From NCBI RefSeq assembly GCF_000615975.1, contig NZ_BAMP01000008.1, positions 1 to 64,000 on the forward strand: a DNA stretch of 64,000 bases. The letters run 5' to 3'. A program made the position numbers and the translations under genes. This DNA is from Nitratireductor aquibiodomus NL21 = JCM 21793 (GTDB lineage: Bacteria > Pseudomonadota > Alphaproteobacteria > Rhizobiales > Rhizobiaceae). Shown here one piece after another: positions 38,003-48,966 of the stretch; position 1 is the stretch's first letter, and the number at the start of each line of letters is the position of its first letter. The notes below the pieces were generated by a model, which searched no databases, had not been told where the DNA came from, and worked only from the letters and a program-made list of their open reading frames with translations.

Positions 38003-38512
38003 ATGAGTGATAAAACGTTCAATGTGCTTTTTCTGTGCACCGGAAACTCGGCCCGCTCCATTCTTGCAGAAGCAATTTTGAATCGGGTTGGCACCCAGCG
38101 TTTCAAAGCTTTTTCGGCTGGCTCCCAGCCCAAGGGTTCGGTCCATCCATTCGCGCTGGAACTGCTCGAAAACATGAACCACGACATTTCCTTCGCCCGC
38201 TCGAAGGACTGGGCCGAATTCGCAACGCCCGACGCGCCCACCCTCCATTTCGTCTTCACGCTTTGCGACAGCGCGGCCCAGGAAGCCTGTCCGGTCTGGC
38301 CCGGCCAGCCGATGACGGCGCACTGGGGGCTACCCGACCCGGCGGCGGTGACGGGCACCGGGGCCGAGAAGCATCTCGCTTTCGCCGACACCTATCGCAT
38401 GCTCAACAACCGCATCTCAATATTTACGGCGCTGCCGCTCGCCTCGCTCGACCGGCTTTCCCTGCAGCGCCGTCTCGACGAGATCGGCCGTACGCCGGCC
38501 CATTCGCAATAG
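38003..38512 (+). CDS. arsC: Arsenate reductase, thioredoxin-coupled (low-MW phosphatase fold)
   Basis: 169 residues. The CX5R phosphatase loop is CTGNSARS with nucleophile Cys12; the relay cysteines are Cys88 and Cys96 (CDSAAQEAC), as in the Bacillus/Staphylococcus arsenate reductase family that is recycled by thioredoxin. It reduces arsenate to arsenite for export by Acr3. A tail of about 30 residues beyond the core is basic and helical. It lies 12 bases after arsR and 10 before acr3, so they form one operon. A second, unrelated arsenate reductase follows acr3. Confidence 0.94.
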   Translation: MSDKTFNVLFLCTGNSARSILAEAILNRVGTQRFKAFSAGSQPKGSVHPFALELLENMNHDISFARSKDWAEFATPDAPTLHFVFTLCDSAAQEACPVWPGQPMTAHWGLPDPAAVTGTGAEKHLAFADTYRMLNNRISIFTALPLASLDRLSLQRRLDEIGRTPAHSQ

Positions 38513-38522
38513 GATCCATTTG

Positions 38523-39602
<1,080 letters not shown>

Positions 39603-39613
39603 GCGAGACAATC

Positions 39614-40012
39614 ATGACCGTCACCATCTATCACAATCCGAAATGCGGCACCTCGCGCAATGTGCTGGCCATGCTCCGCGAAGCCGGTGAAGAACCGCAG
39701 GTGATCGAATATCTCAAGACCCCGCCCGGCCGCGAAAAACTGGTGTCGCTGATCGCCGCCATGGGCGTGTCGCCCCGCGCGATCCTGCGCCAGAAGGGCA
39801 CGCCTTATGACGAGCTGGGCCTTGGCGAAGACAAATGGAGCGATGACGAGCTGATCGACTTCATGGTCGAGCACCCGATCCTGATGAACCGCCCCATCGT
39901 GGAGACACCGCTCGGCACGAAACTCTGCCGCCCGTCCGAGACCGTGCTGGAGCTCCTGCCGGAAGACGCGGTGAAAGCTTTCACCAAGGAAGACGGCGAA
40001 GTGGTGCGGTAG
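39614..40012 (+). CDS. arsC: Arsenate reductase, glutaredoxin-coupled
   Basis: 132 residues. Thioredoxin-like fold with the catalytic Cys11 in HNPKCGTSRN and the Arg residues of the E. coli ArsC site (including RQKGTPYDEL and NRPIV). It uses glutathione and glutaredoxin. Start ATG 39614. The operon therefore encodes two unrelated arsenate reductases, one thioredoxin- and one glutaredoxin-type, plus an Acr3 exporter. Confidence 0.95.
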   Translation: MTVTIYHNPKCGTSRNVLAMLREAGEEPQVIEYLKTPPGREKLVSLIAAMGVSPRAILRQKGTPYDELGLGEDKWSDDELIDFMVEHPILMNRPIVETPLGTKLCRPSETVLELLPEDAVKAFTKEDGEVVR

Positions 40013-40071
40013 CAGGCTGCGACGTGATCGCGCGTTGACTTCAGCTCCGGGCCGGTTGAGAGTTCCGGCCC

Positions 40072-41466
40072 GTGAGCACGGATCGCAAGACACCGCCGCC
40101 GGCCATCCCCGCGCGGATATGGAAGATCGCCGCCCTCACCGGCGCCGGCGCGTTCATGGCGATGCTCGATTCCACGGTCGTCAATCTCGCCCTCGAAACG
40201 ATACGGGAAGATCTCACCACCACGCTGCCTCTGATCCAGTGGATTGCCACTGGGTATCTGGTCGCGCTGGCAATCTCCCTTCCTGCCGCCGCCTGGCTCG
40301 GAAACCGTTTCGGCTATGGCCGCCTGTGGGCGTTCGGCCTTGCGGGGTTTACGGGAGCATCGGTGCTCTGCGCCATCGCGCCCGGGCCGTGGTCGCTGAT
40401 CGCGGCCCGCTTCCTTCAGGGGCTGGCCGGTGGACTCATGGTGCCGGCGGGACAGGCGATCATCGGCGCGACCGCAGGTCCCAGGCAGCTTGGCCGAATC
40501 ATGGGCGCGCTTGGGCTTGTCGTTGCACTGGGGCCGGCCATCGGCCCGGCAATTGGCGGACTCCTGCTCGATCATGCGTCATGGCGCTGGTTGTTCTGGA
40601 TCAACGTTCCGGTCGGCGTTGCGGCTCTTCTTCTCGCAAAGGGCCTTGTTCCAGCCGGCGACCGGGACGAGACGCGGCGTCTCGATATTGCGGGTCTGCT
40701 TCTGCTTGGTGCCGGGCTGCCGCTCTTCCTCTATGGCGCGACCGAATTCGGTGCCGAAGGCCTCACACGCACCAACCTAGTCTGCTTCATCGCCGGCCTC
40801 GTCCTCGTCGCCGGTTTCGTTGCAAACACCACACGTGCGCGGCCACCGCTTATCGACCTTACGCTTCTTCGGCGGCCGATTTTTTCTACAGCCACGCTCA
40901 CAACCAGCCTGACCGGTGCCAACATGTATGGCGGGCTCCTGCTTCTGCCGCTCTACCTTCAGGTGATCGCGGCCCGCGACACGGTGGAGACCGGATTTCT
41001 GCTTTTGGCCATGGGGCTCGGCAGCGCTCTGGCCCTGCCGGTCGGCGGCGCGCTGACTGACCGTTTCGGTGCCGGTCGGGTAACGCTCGTCGGCGCACTT
41101 GCGCTCCTCTTGAGCACCTTGCCCTTCCTTCTGCCCACGCCGCTCCCGGCCCTGTGGCTGGCACCGCTTCTCGTTGTCAGGGGCATCGGCATGGCGCTTG
41201 GCCAGATGCCGGCCATGACGGCTGCCTACGCCGCCGCGCATAAAGAGGAAATGGGCGATGCGGCAACGCTGGTGAACATCGTTCAGCGTGTCGGCGGCGC
41301 AATCGGTGCTGTCCTGATCGTCGTCCTTCTCGCCCATGCGGATGGTGCCGGGGGGTATTTCAATGCGTTCGTGACGCTCTCGATCATCTCGGCGCTCACC
41401 ATGCTCCTCGCTTTGGTCATGATGCGCCTGACCGCGCGGGACCAGCACGAAGCCACTGCCGGATGA
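40072..41466 (+). CDS. DHA2-family MFS multidrug exporter (EmrB/QacA type)
   Basis: 464 residues, GTG start at 40072, fourteen predicted helices. Helix 1 carries the DHA2 signature AFMAMLDSTVVNLALETI; motif A is WLGNRFGYGRLWAFG and motif C is GLVVALGPAIGPAIGGLLLD. It likely exports hydrophobic drugs by proton antiport. No periplasmic EmrA partner is encoded nearby. It follows the ars genes by 59 bases on the same strand and could be part of the same transcript; the link to arsenic is not supported by sequence. Confidence 0.88.
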   Translation: MSTDRKTPPPAIPARIWKIAALTGAGAFMAMLDSTVVNLALETIREDLTTTLPLIQWIATGYLVALAISLPAAAWLGNRFGYGRLWAFGLAGFTGASVLCAIAPGPWSLIAARFLQGLAGGLMVPAGQAIIGATAGPRQLGRIMGALGLVVALGPAIGPAIGGLLLDHASWRWLFWINVPVGVAALLLAKGLVPAGDRDETRRLDIAGLLLLGAGLPLFLYGATEFGAEGLTRTNLVCFIAGLVLVAGFVANTTRARPPLIDLTLLRRPIFSTATLTTSLTGANMYGGLLLLPLYLQVIAARDTVETGFLLLAMGLGSALALPVGGALTDRFGAGRVTLVGALALLLSTLPFLLPTPLPALWLAPLLVVRGIGMALGQMPAMTAAYAAAHKEEMGDAATLVNIVQRVGGAIGAVLIVVLLAHADGAGGYFNAFVTLSIISALTMLLALVMMRLTARDQHEATAG

Positions 41467-41626
41467 GCGTTCGAAGTGAGCGGAATTTATTTCACCACGC
41501 TGTACATTTGCCTCCGACACGCGTAGTAGGGCGCAAAAGCGTTGGCGAAATGGCCGCGCTGCGCGCCCTCCAGACCATCTGCCACAGACGATCTCACAAA
41601 GCGCGCTCATTTCCGAAAGAAGATGA

Positions 41627-43431
41627 ATGACCGAGTTCGAAGGCATTGTGCCAGCGCTTGGCCGGGCGTTGGACAAGCGCGGCTATACCGAATTGACCCA
41701 GGTACAGAAGGCCGTTCTGGAGCTGGAACCCGCGGGCGCCGATGCGCTCGTTTCCGCGCAGACCGGTTCCGGCAAGACCGTTGCCTTCGGCATCGCGCTG
41801 GCGCCGAGCCTGCTTGATGGCGAGGAGCGTTTTGATCGTGCTGCCGCCCCGCTGGGCCTTGCTGTCGCACCGACGCGTGAACTGGCACTCCAGGTCAAGC
41901 GCGAGCTCGAATGGCTCTATGCCGAGACCGGCGCCGTGATCGCGTCCTGTGTCGGCGGCATGGACATCCGCACTGAGCGCCGCGCGCTTGAGCGCGGTGC
42001 GCATATCGTCGTCGGCACACCCGGCCGCCTGTGCGACCACATCCGCCGCAACGCGCTCGACATGTCGGACCTGCGCGCTGTCGTGCTGGACGAGGCCGAT
42101 GAGATGCTCGATCTCGGCTTCCGCGAGGATCTAGAGTTCATTCTGGATGCCGCACCCGCCGAGCGCCGCACGCTGATGTTTTCGGCGACTGTCTCGCGCA
42201 CCATCGCCAATCTGGCGAAGAATTATCAGCGCGATGCAGTCCGCATCACAACGGCTGCCGAGCAGAAGCAGCACGGCGATATCGAGTATCGCGCTTCCTC
42301 GCCATTCCGCAGGAGCGCGAAAACGCCATCATCAACGCGCTGCGCTACCATGAGGCGCGCAATGCGCTGGTGTTCTGCAACACGCGCGCCACCGTCAACC
42401 ATCTGACCGCGCGGTTCAACAATCGCGGCTTCTCGGTCGTAGCCCTCTCGGGCGAGCTCAGCCAGAGCGAGCGCACCCATGCGCTTCAGGCCATGCGCGA
42501 CGGGCGCGCCCGTGTCTGTGTCGCGACCGATGTTGCAGCCCGCGGCATCGACCTGCCCAATCTTGAACTCGTGGTTCACGCGGATCTGCCAACCAACGCC
42601 GAAACGCTTCTGCACCGCTCTGGCCGCACCGGGCGGGCAGGGCGCAAGGGTGTCAGCGCGCTCATCGTCGCGCCCAATGGTCGCCGCCGGGCCGAGCGCC
42701 TTCTGCGCGATGCCAAGGTGCGGCTTGAGTGGACCAGCCCGCCTTCCGCCGACGAGGTTCTTCAGCGTGATGACGAACGCCTGATGGCCGACCCGCATCT
42801 CGAAGATCCCATTCAGGAAAACGAGGCAGACTTCGTCAAAGCGCTTCTTGAGAAGCACGGGGCCGAGCAGATCGCGGCGGCCTTTGTCAGGCTTCACCGC
42901 GCAAAGCTCTCCGCGCCGGAGGATGTCACGGAAGTGACCATCCAGGACGGTGGCGGCATGCGCGAGGAACGCGCGCCGCGCCGTGAGGAATTCGACGAGA
43001 GCGTCTGGTTCTCCCTGTCGGTTGGCCGCAAGCAGAATGCCGAGCCGCGCTGGCTCATCCCGCTTCTGTGCCGTGCCGGCGATATCACCAAGCGCGAGAT
43101 CGGCGCTATCAAAATGCAGCAGGACGAGACCTTCGTTCAGCTCGATGCCGCCTGTGTCGACCGCTTCCTTGCGGCCATCGGCCCGCAGGCCGTTCTAGAG
43201 CGCAGCATCCGGGTCGTGCAATTGGACGGAGCGCCTGAATTCGCAGCGCGCGGCAGCGGGCCGAAACCCTTCGCCGGCAAGCGCAGGCCGGCCGGCAAGC
43301 CGCATCGCAAGGGCGGCGAATGGCGCGACGATGCCAAGCCCTGGGCGAAGAAAGACGGCAAACCCGGCAAGCCGAAATTCGCCAAGCCCGCAGGCGGCAA
43401 GAAGAAGCCCGCCCGCAGGCCCAAGGACTAG
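41627..43431 (+). CDS. DEAD-box RNA helicase (one-base frameshift)
   Basis: Repaired length about 601 residues. The first frame has the Q motif (TELTQVQKAVL), Walker A AQTGSGKT, PTRELA, GTPGRL, the DEAD box in VVLDEADEML and the SAT motif, then turns to nonsense after YRAS. The neighbouring frame continues with LAIPQERENAIINALRYHEA before the coding start seen at 42370 (FCNTRATVNHLTARF), ATDVAARGIDLPNLE and HRSGRTGRAG. The frames meet at about 42295-42300, so one base was lost. The C-terminal part holds a DbpA-like RNA-binding domain and a Lys/Gly/Pro-rich tail, suggesting a role in ribosome assembly or RNA decay. Confidence 0.92.
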
Positions 43432-43515
43432 TCGTTTCTGGGAGCTTGTCGCTCTCCCTTCGCATGCCCAAATCAGCCATCTGAATCCGGTTGAATATGG
43501 GCATGAGGGACTGCG

Positions 43516-44265
43516 ATGAGTGGACTTGAGGGCAAGATTGTCGTGGTTACGGGTGCTGGTCGCGGGCTAGGTGCGGCCTTTGCCACGAGCCTCGCCATGG
43601 CCGGGTGCCGCTTAATCCTTTGCGGGAGACGCATGGGTGATCTCGAGACGGTTGGTCGCGCCGTGACCCGGCTGTCCGGGCATCACCCCGACCTCGTAAC
43701 CCTCGACCTGGCGGACGCACCGAGCGTGCGGGATGCCGTAAAGCAGATTGAAGCGCGCCTGTCTCATGTCGACATCCTGATCAACAACGCGGCCATGTGG
43801 CTTGAAAGCAGCACGGAGCCTTATGAGGATAAGGCCGTGCTACAGGTGATCAACTCTGCCATAGCCGGAACTTTCCTGTTCACCCAGGGCCTACGTTCCC
43901 TGATGGAAGCATCCGAAGCACCGGACGTTGTGACCATCGGTTCCATAAGCGGCCTCCCGAATGCGGCATTGCAGTCGGTCTCCGTGCCGTTCTACGCCGC
44001 CAAGCACGGTCAGACAGCGCTGGCCGAAGGCCTCCGGCAGACCTTCGCGGGCACGGACTTTCGCTCGATCCTCGTCAATCCCCCCTATCTCGATGATGTC
44101 CAGCCAGACCACCCCGACTGGAAGGCCGCCGGTCAAAGGCAGAAAGGGCAGAGGGGGACTGGCCGCGATGTGATTGAAGCCGTGATTTTTGCGCTCACCA
44201 GACCCAGGCATGTCTCCCTGACCATCGACATCGATGCCGACGAGGGCGGCCTGCACCCGCGCTGA
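43516..44265 (+). CDS. Short-chain dehydrogenase/reductase
   Basis: 249 residues. Cofactor motif TGAGRGLGAAFA, NNAA in place of NNAG, the catalytic Ser in SISGLP and Tyr/Lys in YAAKHG. The arrangement is that of classical SDR enzymes using NAD(P)H. After the core the protein is rather short and ends in SLTIDIDADEGGLHPR. Substrate cannot be inferred; neighbours (DEAD-box helicase before, SulP transporter after) give no clue. Confidence 0.82.
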   Translation: MSGLEGKIVVVTGAGRGLGAAFATSLAMAGCRLILCGRRMGDLETVGRAVTRLSGHHPDLVTLDLADAPSVRDAVKQIEARLSHVDILINNAAMWLESSTEPYEDKAVLQVINSAIAGTFLFTQGLRSLMEASEAPDVVTIGSISGLPNAALQSVSVPFYAAKHGQTALAEGLRQTFAGTDFRSILVNPPYLDDVQPDHPDWKAAGQRQKGQRGTGRDVIEAVIFALTRPRHVSLTIDIDADEGGLHPR

Positions 44266-44340
44266 CCATTCGAATGGGCGAAGGGCTGTGCGCACGTGTT
44301 GCGCTGCAGCATCATCCGGGTTAAACACCGCGCATCCGCT

Positions 44341-44392
44341 TAGGACCCGGTGAAACTCCGGGTGGCTCTGCCGGCCGCTGATCCGCCGGCGC
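44341..44392 (+). other. Structured leader upstream of the SulP gene (candidate cis-regulatory RNA)
   Basis: Two GC-rich hairpins: ACCCGG (44345-44350) with CCGGGT (44358-44363), loop TGAAACT; and GCCGGC (44370-44375) with GCCGGC (44385-44390), 9-base loop. They lie about 60 bases before the SulP start. The layout suggests a folded 5' leader, but I cannot assign it to a known riboswitch class. Confidence 0.35.
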
Positions 44393-44449
44393 AACCTCGA
44401 TCGTTTCTGTCTTTCCCGGCCGCAGAAGCCTGTCGGCGGTTGGGAGGTC

Positions 44450-45952
44450 ATGTCTCCTGAAGGTTCCATGTTCTCGCTTTCCCATTACCGTGACGAATGG
44501 TTCGGCAATATTCGCGCCGATCTCCTTTCCGGCCTCGTGGTCGCGCTTGCGCTCATCCCCGAAGCCATCGCCTTTTCCATCATTGCCGGTGTCGATCCCA
44601 AGGTCGGGCTCTACGCCTCCTTCTCCATCGCGGTCATCACGGCCATCGCCGGTGGCCGGCCGGGCATGATCTCGGCGGCGACAGCCGCCACCGCCGTGCT
44701 CATGGTCACACTGGTGAAGGAGCATGGGCTGCAATATCTGCTCGCCGCCACGGTGCTGGCCGGCCTGTTGCAGATCGGGGCAGGCCTCCTGAAGCTCGGC
44801 CATTTGATGCGTTTCGTATCGCGCTCGGTCATGACAGGCTTCGTTAACGCTCTGGCGATCCTGATCTTCATGGCGCAGCTGCCCGAGCTGATCGGTGTGC
44901 CGAACCTCACCTATGTGATGGTCGCCGCAGGCCTTGCCATCATCTATCTGTTTCCGCGTCTGACCAAGGCGATTCCGTCGCCGCTCATCTGCATCATCGT
45001 GCTCACCACGGTGTCCATCGCCTTCGGCCTCGATGTGCGCACGGTGGGCGACATGGGCGAGCTTCCCTCCACCTTCCCGGTCTTCCTCATTCCGGACATT
45101 CCGCTCAATCTGGAAACGCTCCAGATCATCCTGCCCTATTCGGCGGCGGTGGCAGCGGTTGGCCTTCTGGAATCGCTCATGACCGCCTCGCTGGTGGACG
45201 AGCTCACCGACACGCAGAGCAACAAGAACCAGGAATGCATCGGCCAGGGCCTTGCCAACACGGCAACTGGCTTTATCGGCGGCATGGCCGGCTGCGCCAT
45301 GATCGGCCAGTCGATGATCAATGTGAAATCCGGCGGTCGCGGGCGTCTTTCCTGCTTTGTCGCCGGTGTCTTTCTTCTGTTCATGATCGTGCTTCTGGGC
45401 GACTGGGTGCGGCAGATCCCGATGCCCGCACTTGTCGCCATCATGATCATGGTCTCGATCGGCACCTTCTCATGGTCGTCGATCAAGAACCTGCGCGAGC
45501 ATCCGCTGTCGTCCTCCGTGGTCATGCTGGCCACGGTCGTCTGTGTGGTGGCAACCCACAATCTCGCCATCGGCGTGCTGGTTGGCGTGCTTCTCTCCGG
45601 CATCTTTTTCGCGGGCAAGATCGCTCAGATCTTCCGCGTCACCTCCACCCTGTCGGACGATGGGCGCGAGCGCACCTACCGCGTGGAGGGACAGCTCTTT
45701 TTCGCCTCGGTTGAAGACTTCAACGCTGCCTTCGACTTCAAGGAAGGGCTGGACAAGGTCACCATCGATGTTTCGCGCGCGCATATCTGGGACATTTCCA
45801 GTGTTGGCGCACTGGACATGATCGTGCTCAAATTCCGCCGCGACGGTGCCGAGGTGGAAATCATCGGCATGAACGAGGCCAGCGAAACGATCGTCGACAA
45901 GCTTGGCATTCACGACAAGCCGGGCGCACTTGAAAAGCTGATGGGCCACTAG
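44450..45952 (+). CDS. SulP family anion transporter with STAS domain
   Basis: 500 residues. The SulP membrane domain begins with the signature [20 protein letters not shown], followed by [32 protein letters not shown] (marks: [13 protein letters not shown]). Ten or more helices are followed by a C-terminal STAS domain (about 400-500) with [14 protein letters not shown] and a Ser-containing switch motif ([12 protein letters not shown]). Such proteins carry sulfate, bicarbonate or dicarboxylates; the substrate is undetermined. A structured leader precedes it, a universal stress protein and a phosphofructokinase follow. Start ATG 44450 or 44468. Confidence 0.92.
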   Translation: MSPEGSMFSLSHYRDEWFGNIRADLLSGLVVALALIPEAIAFSIIAGVDPKVGLYASFSIAVITAIAGGRPGMISAATAATAVLMVTLVKEHGLQYLLAATVLAGLLQIGAGLLKLGHLMRFVSRSVMTGFVNALAILIFMAQLPELIGVPNLTYVMVAAGLAIIYLFPRLTKAIPSPLICIIVLTTVSIAFGLDVRTVGDMGELPSTFPVFLIPDIPLNLETLQIILPYSAAVAAVGLLESLMTASLVDELTDTQSNKNQECIGQGLANTATGFIGGMAGCAMIGQSMINVKSGGRGRLSCFVAGVFLLFMIVLLGDWVRQIPMPALVAIMIMVSIGTFSWSSIKNLREHPLSSSVVMLATVVCVVATHNLAIGVLVGVLLSGIFFAGKIAQIFRVTSTLSDDGRERTYRVEGQLFFASVEDFNAAFDFKEGLDKVTIDVSRAHIWDISSVGALDMIVLKFRRDGAEVEIIGMNEASETIVDKLGIHDKPGALEKLMGH

Positions 45953-45957
45953 ATCGC

Positions 45958-46052
45958 CGTGCGTCCTTTCGGACGCACAAGGGACGATCTAGTTTTTTAA
46001 TTGAGCATCGGTATCGCCGAAAACCGGATTCAACTTTTCGGCCCGATGCTAC
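45958..46052 (+). repeat. Dispersed two-hairpin intergenic repeat, copy C
   Basis: GCGTCC-tttc-GGACGC tetraloop hairpin, GCACAAGGGACGATCTA, an AT-rich spacer, GAGCATCGGTAT, and the second hairpin CCGAAAA..TTTTCGG ending in CCCGATGCT. Same orientation and order as copy A. It sits between the SulP gene and the universal stress gene and may process or end the first transcript. Confidence 0.82.
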
Positions 46053-46063
46053 AGGGGAAATAG

Positions 46064-46918
46064 ATGTCAAAGATCACCGCATTCATCGACGGCTCCATCT
46101 ATTCGCAGAGCGTCTGCGAACACGCAGCATGGATCGCCGGCAGGCTTGAAGCATCCGTGGAGCTTCTCCACGTCCTTGGTCGCCGTGAGACGGGCAGCGC
46201 CCCGTCCGATCTCTCCGGCAACATCGCGCTTGGCGCGCGGTCATCGCTCCTTAAGGAGCTTTCCGAGCTTGACGAGCAACGCGCGCGCCTTGCCATGAAG
46301 CGCGGCCGTGCCATCCTCGAAGATGGCGAGGCTGCCGTGCGTGCCGCCGGTATCGAAAAGGTCTCTGGCCGCATTCGCCATGGCGATGTGGTGGAGACGG
46401 TGGCCGAAGTGGAGGAAGATTCCGATCTTCTGGTGATCGGCAAGCGCGGCGAGGCGGCGGATTTTGCAAAACTGCATCTCGGCTCAAATCTTGAGCGTGT
46501 GGTGCGGTCGAGCCACCGCCCGGTCTTCGTCGCCAACCGCGCTTTCAAGCCGATCGACAAGGTGCTTGTCGCCTATGACGGGGGCGCAAGCAGCATGAAG
46601 GCGGTGGATGCCATGGCGCGCTCGCCGCTCTTTGCCGGCCTCGCCGTCAAGCTTCTCACGGTTGGAAGCGACACCAGCGAGGCGCGCAACCGGCTTGCCG
46701 ATGCAGAAGCCGTGTTGCGGGGCGGTGGCATCGAAGCGACAAGCGAAGTGCTGCCCGGTCAGCCTGAAACGGTCATCTCCGAGCGTGTCGAGAGCGAGAA
46801 TTTCGGTCTGCTCGTCATGGGCGCCTATGGCCACTCGCGCATTCGCAGCCTGATCATCGGCTCGACCACCGAGACGATGCTGCGCTCCTGCAAGATACCG
46901 GTCATGCTCTTCCGCTAA
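46064..46918 (+). CDS. Universal stress protein, two UspA domains
   Basis: 284 residues with tandem Usp folds. The second domain has KVLVAYDGGASSMKAVDAMAR and the ATP-binding motif near VMGAYGHSRIRSLIIGS. The first is divergent (AFIDGSIYSQSVCEHAAWIA, then DLLVIGKRGEAADF). Tandem Usp proteins are usually cytosolic and respond to starvation, oxidative or membrane stress. It starts just after repeat copy C and lies between a SulP transporter and a phosphofructokinase, all on one strand. Confidence 0.92.
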   Translation: MSKITAFIDGSIYSQSVCEHAAWIAGRLEASVELLHVLGRRETGSAPSDLSGNIALGARSSLLKELSELDEQRARLAMKRGRAILEDGEAAVRAAGIEKVSGRIRHGDVVETVAEVEEDSDLLVIGKRGEAADFAKLHLGSNLERVVRSSHRPVFVANRAFKPIDKVLVAYDGGASSMKAVDAMARSPLFAGLAVKLLTVGSDTSEARNRLADAEAVLRGGGIEATSEVLPGQPETVISERVESENFGLLVMGAYGHSRIRSLIIGSTTETMLRSCKIPVMLFR

Positions 46919-47007
46919 TCTTTCATGCTGGCATGACAGCTCTTTCCAGCCCCGCATTCGCCATGCCATGAATGGCAAAATCGCATTGCAAGGAAAGAGC
47001 GCGAGCC

Positions 47008-48174
47008 ATGGCCGAAACCTTCGTCATCGCCCAGGGCGGCGGTCCCACCGCCGTCATCAACCAGACCGTTGCCGGTGCTGCGCTGGAAGCCATGAAACTC
47101 TATCCCGGATGTCGGGTGCTCGGTGCGCTGCATGGCGTGCGGGGCATTCGCGATGGCCGCTTCGTCACCCTGTCCGATCTCTCCGAGACCGAGTTGCTGC
47201 GCATCGCCGCCACGCCGAGTGCGGCGCTCGGCTCCACCCGCGACAAGCCCGACGCGGCCTATTGCGAAGAGATTATGAAAGGTCTCAAGGACGTCGGCGC
47301 GGATGCCTTCATCAACATTGGTGGCAACGACACCTCCGGCACGCAGGCAATCCTGCGCGATGCTTCTGGCGGTGGCATGACCTTCATGCACGCGCCAAAG
47401 ACCATCGACAACGACCTGATGGAAAACGACCACACACCGGGCTTCATCTCGGCGGGTGAAATGGTGGCCGGCGCTTTCCTGAGCGTCGATCTCGATTTCC
47501 GCGCTCTGCCCGGCGTCTATGTGGGCATCGTCATGGGCCGCCATGCGGGCTTTCTCACGGCCGCCGCTGCCGCCTGGGCGCTCGATGAAGAAAGCGGCCC
47601 GCACCTCGTCTATGTGCCCGAGCGCGCCTTCGAGCGTGGTCGCTTCATCGAGGATGTGAAGGCGACGGTCGCCCGCCACGGGCGCTGTGTCGTGGCCATG
47701 TCGGAGGGCGTGGCCGATGCCGACGGTCGCTCGCTCGTTGAAACGCTGGTGCCAGCCGAGATGCAGGAGCGTGATGCCCACGGCAATCTCAAGCTCTCCG
47801 GTAGCGATCTTGGCCAAGCCATCGAGCGCATTCTGGCCGAAGATCTCGCCGGCCAGCGCGCCCGCGTCGACACGTTCGGTTATCTGCCGCGCGGCAACAT
47901 CGCCACCACCAGCGAGATCGACGCGCGCGAGGCGTTCGATGCCGGTGCCTTCGCGATCCGTTCGGTGGAAAAAGGCGACGGATCCGTCGCGCTTCAGTTC
48001 GATGGCGAAAAGACGGTGTGCCGTCTGGTCGATCTCGACGCCGTAGCCGGCAAGACCCGCCACATGCCCGAGACCTATCTCAGGCCGGATGAAAACCGTC
48101 TGTCAGACGAGGGCCTCGCCTATCTCCACCGCCTCCTGCCGCGCCGCTACGATCCGGCGACGCCTTTTGTATGA
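47008..48174 (+). CDS. 6-phosphofructokinase, with pyrophosphate-type active-site residues
   Basis: 388 residues from ATG 47008 after AGGAAAGAG; an upstream ATG (46972) lacks a ribosome site. The N-terminal phosphate-binding loop is QGGGPTAVINQ. Asp108 in GGNDTSG and Lys131 in PKTIDNDL are at the two positions that separate PPi-dependent enzymes (Asp, Lys) from ATP-dependent ones (Gly, Gly), so pyrophosphate is the likely phosphoryl donor. It interconverts fructose 6-phosphate and fructose 1,6-bisphosphate and can run both ways. Many rhizobia lack a classical ATP-PFK. It follows the universal stress gene by 89 bases. Confidence 0.92.
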   Translation: MAETFVIAQGGGPTAVINQTVAGAALEAMKLYPGCRVLGALHGVRGIRDGRFVTLSDLSETELLRIAATPSAALGSTRDKPDAAYCEEIMKGLKDVGADAFINIGGNDTSGTQAILRDASGGGMTFMHAPKTIDNDLMENDHTPGFISAGEMVAGAFLSVDLDFRALPGVYVGIVMGRHAGFLTAAAAAWALDEESGPHLVYVPERAFERGRFIEDVKATVARHGRCVVAMSEGVADADGRSLVETLVPAEMQERDAHGNLKLSGSDLGQAIERILAEDLAGQRARVDTFGYLPRGNIATTSEIDAREAFDAGAFAIRSVEKGDGSVALQFDGEKTVCRLVDLDAVAGKTRHMPETYLRPDENRLSDEGLAYLHRLLPRRYDPATPFV

Positions 48175-48191
48175 AGCCTGCCGGCGTGTGA

Positions 48192-48765
48192 CTAGCTGTT
48201 GCGCATCGTGTAGCGCAGGAGCACGATCCCGTCGTTGAAAGTGCGGCATTCGGCGAGTTCCAGCATGGTGGCGGTCCCTTCAGGGAAGAGCCGCTTGCCA
48301 CGGCCGAGCACGGTCGGATAGACCATCAACCGGAATTCGTCGATCAGCCCGTGCGGCATCAGCGTATGCGCCACCGAGCCGCTGCCGAAGATCAGGATGT
48401 CGCCTCCCGGGGTTTCCTTGAGCGCGCGCACCGCTTCCACCAGATCGCCGCGGAGCAGCGACGTGTTGTTCCATTGCGGGTCTTCGATCGTCGTTGATGC
48501 GAGATATTTCGGCAGCGCGTTCATCCGGCGCGCATAACCCGCCTCGTCATCGACCTGGGCCAGACAGCAGCAAAACCGTCATAGGTTTTTCGGCCATAGA
48601 TCATGGCGTCGCAGCCCATCAGTTCCTCATGCTTGAAGCGTCTCCGTCCGGGCCACGGCTGAACGGCCCGGTCCAGTCTCCAAGGCCGGAACCTTCCATG
48701 CCGACGGGGTCTTCGATAACCCCGTCGAGCGACATGTACTGTGTGACAATGATCTTTCTGGACAT
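48192..48765 (-). CDS. Dihydrofolate reductase-fold protein, RibD C-terminal family (two frameshifts)
   Basis: About 191 residues after repair, start ATG 48765. Three pieces in three frames join up: MSRKIIVTQYMSLDGVIEDP through TGPFSRGPDG; then RRFKHEELMGCDAMIYGRKTYDGFAAVWP; then QVDDEAGYARRMNALPKYLAST to the C-terminal VLLRYTMRNS. They are separated by missing bases at about 48645-48655 and at the GGG run 48556-48558. The fold carries the NADPH-binding GGDILIFGSGSVAHTLM and the late PTVLGRGKRLFPEG. Such proteins are reductases of unknown substrate, often called DHFR family. Convergent with the phosphofructokinase gene, with only 17 bases between the stops. Confidence 0.85.
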
Positions 48766-48966
48766 GGATATCTCCCAGGGCGGCCTGCCGCCGACTTGCG
48801 TGAAACTGAACATCAGCGGGAACGCTGTGTCTGCAAGACGAACGTACGGGGTGATATCCGACACGGTGCAGCGGAGTACGCGCATCGTGGTGCAAACGAG
48901 ATGATTTAAAACACCATGCGGGCCATCCCGGACCTCCAGGCTGAAGTCCGGAAGGCGCAATCTGTG

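Noticed and set aside
44341-44392. Cobalamin riboswitch
   Set aside because: CCGGTGAAACTCCGG recalls part of the B12 box region, but the conserved GCCACTG-type block is absent and the gene is a SulP transporter.
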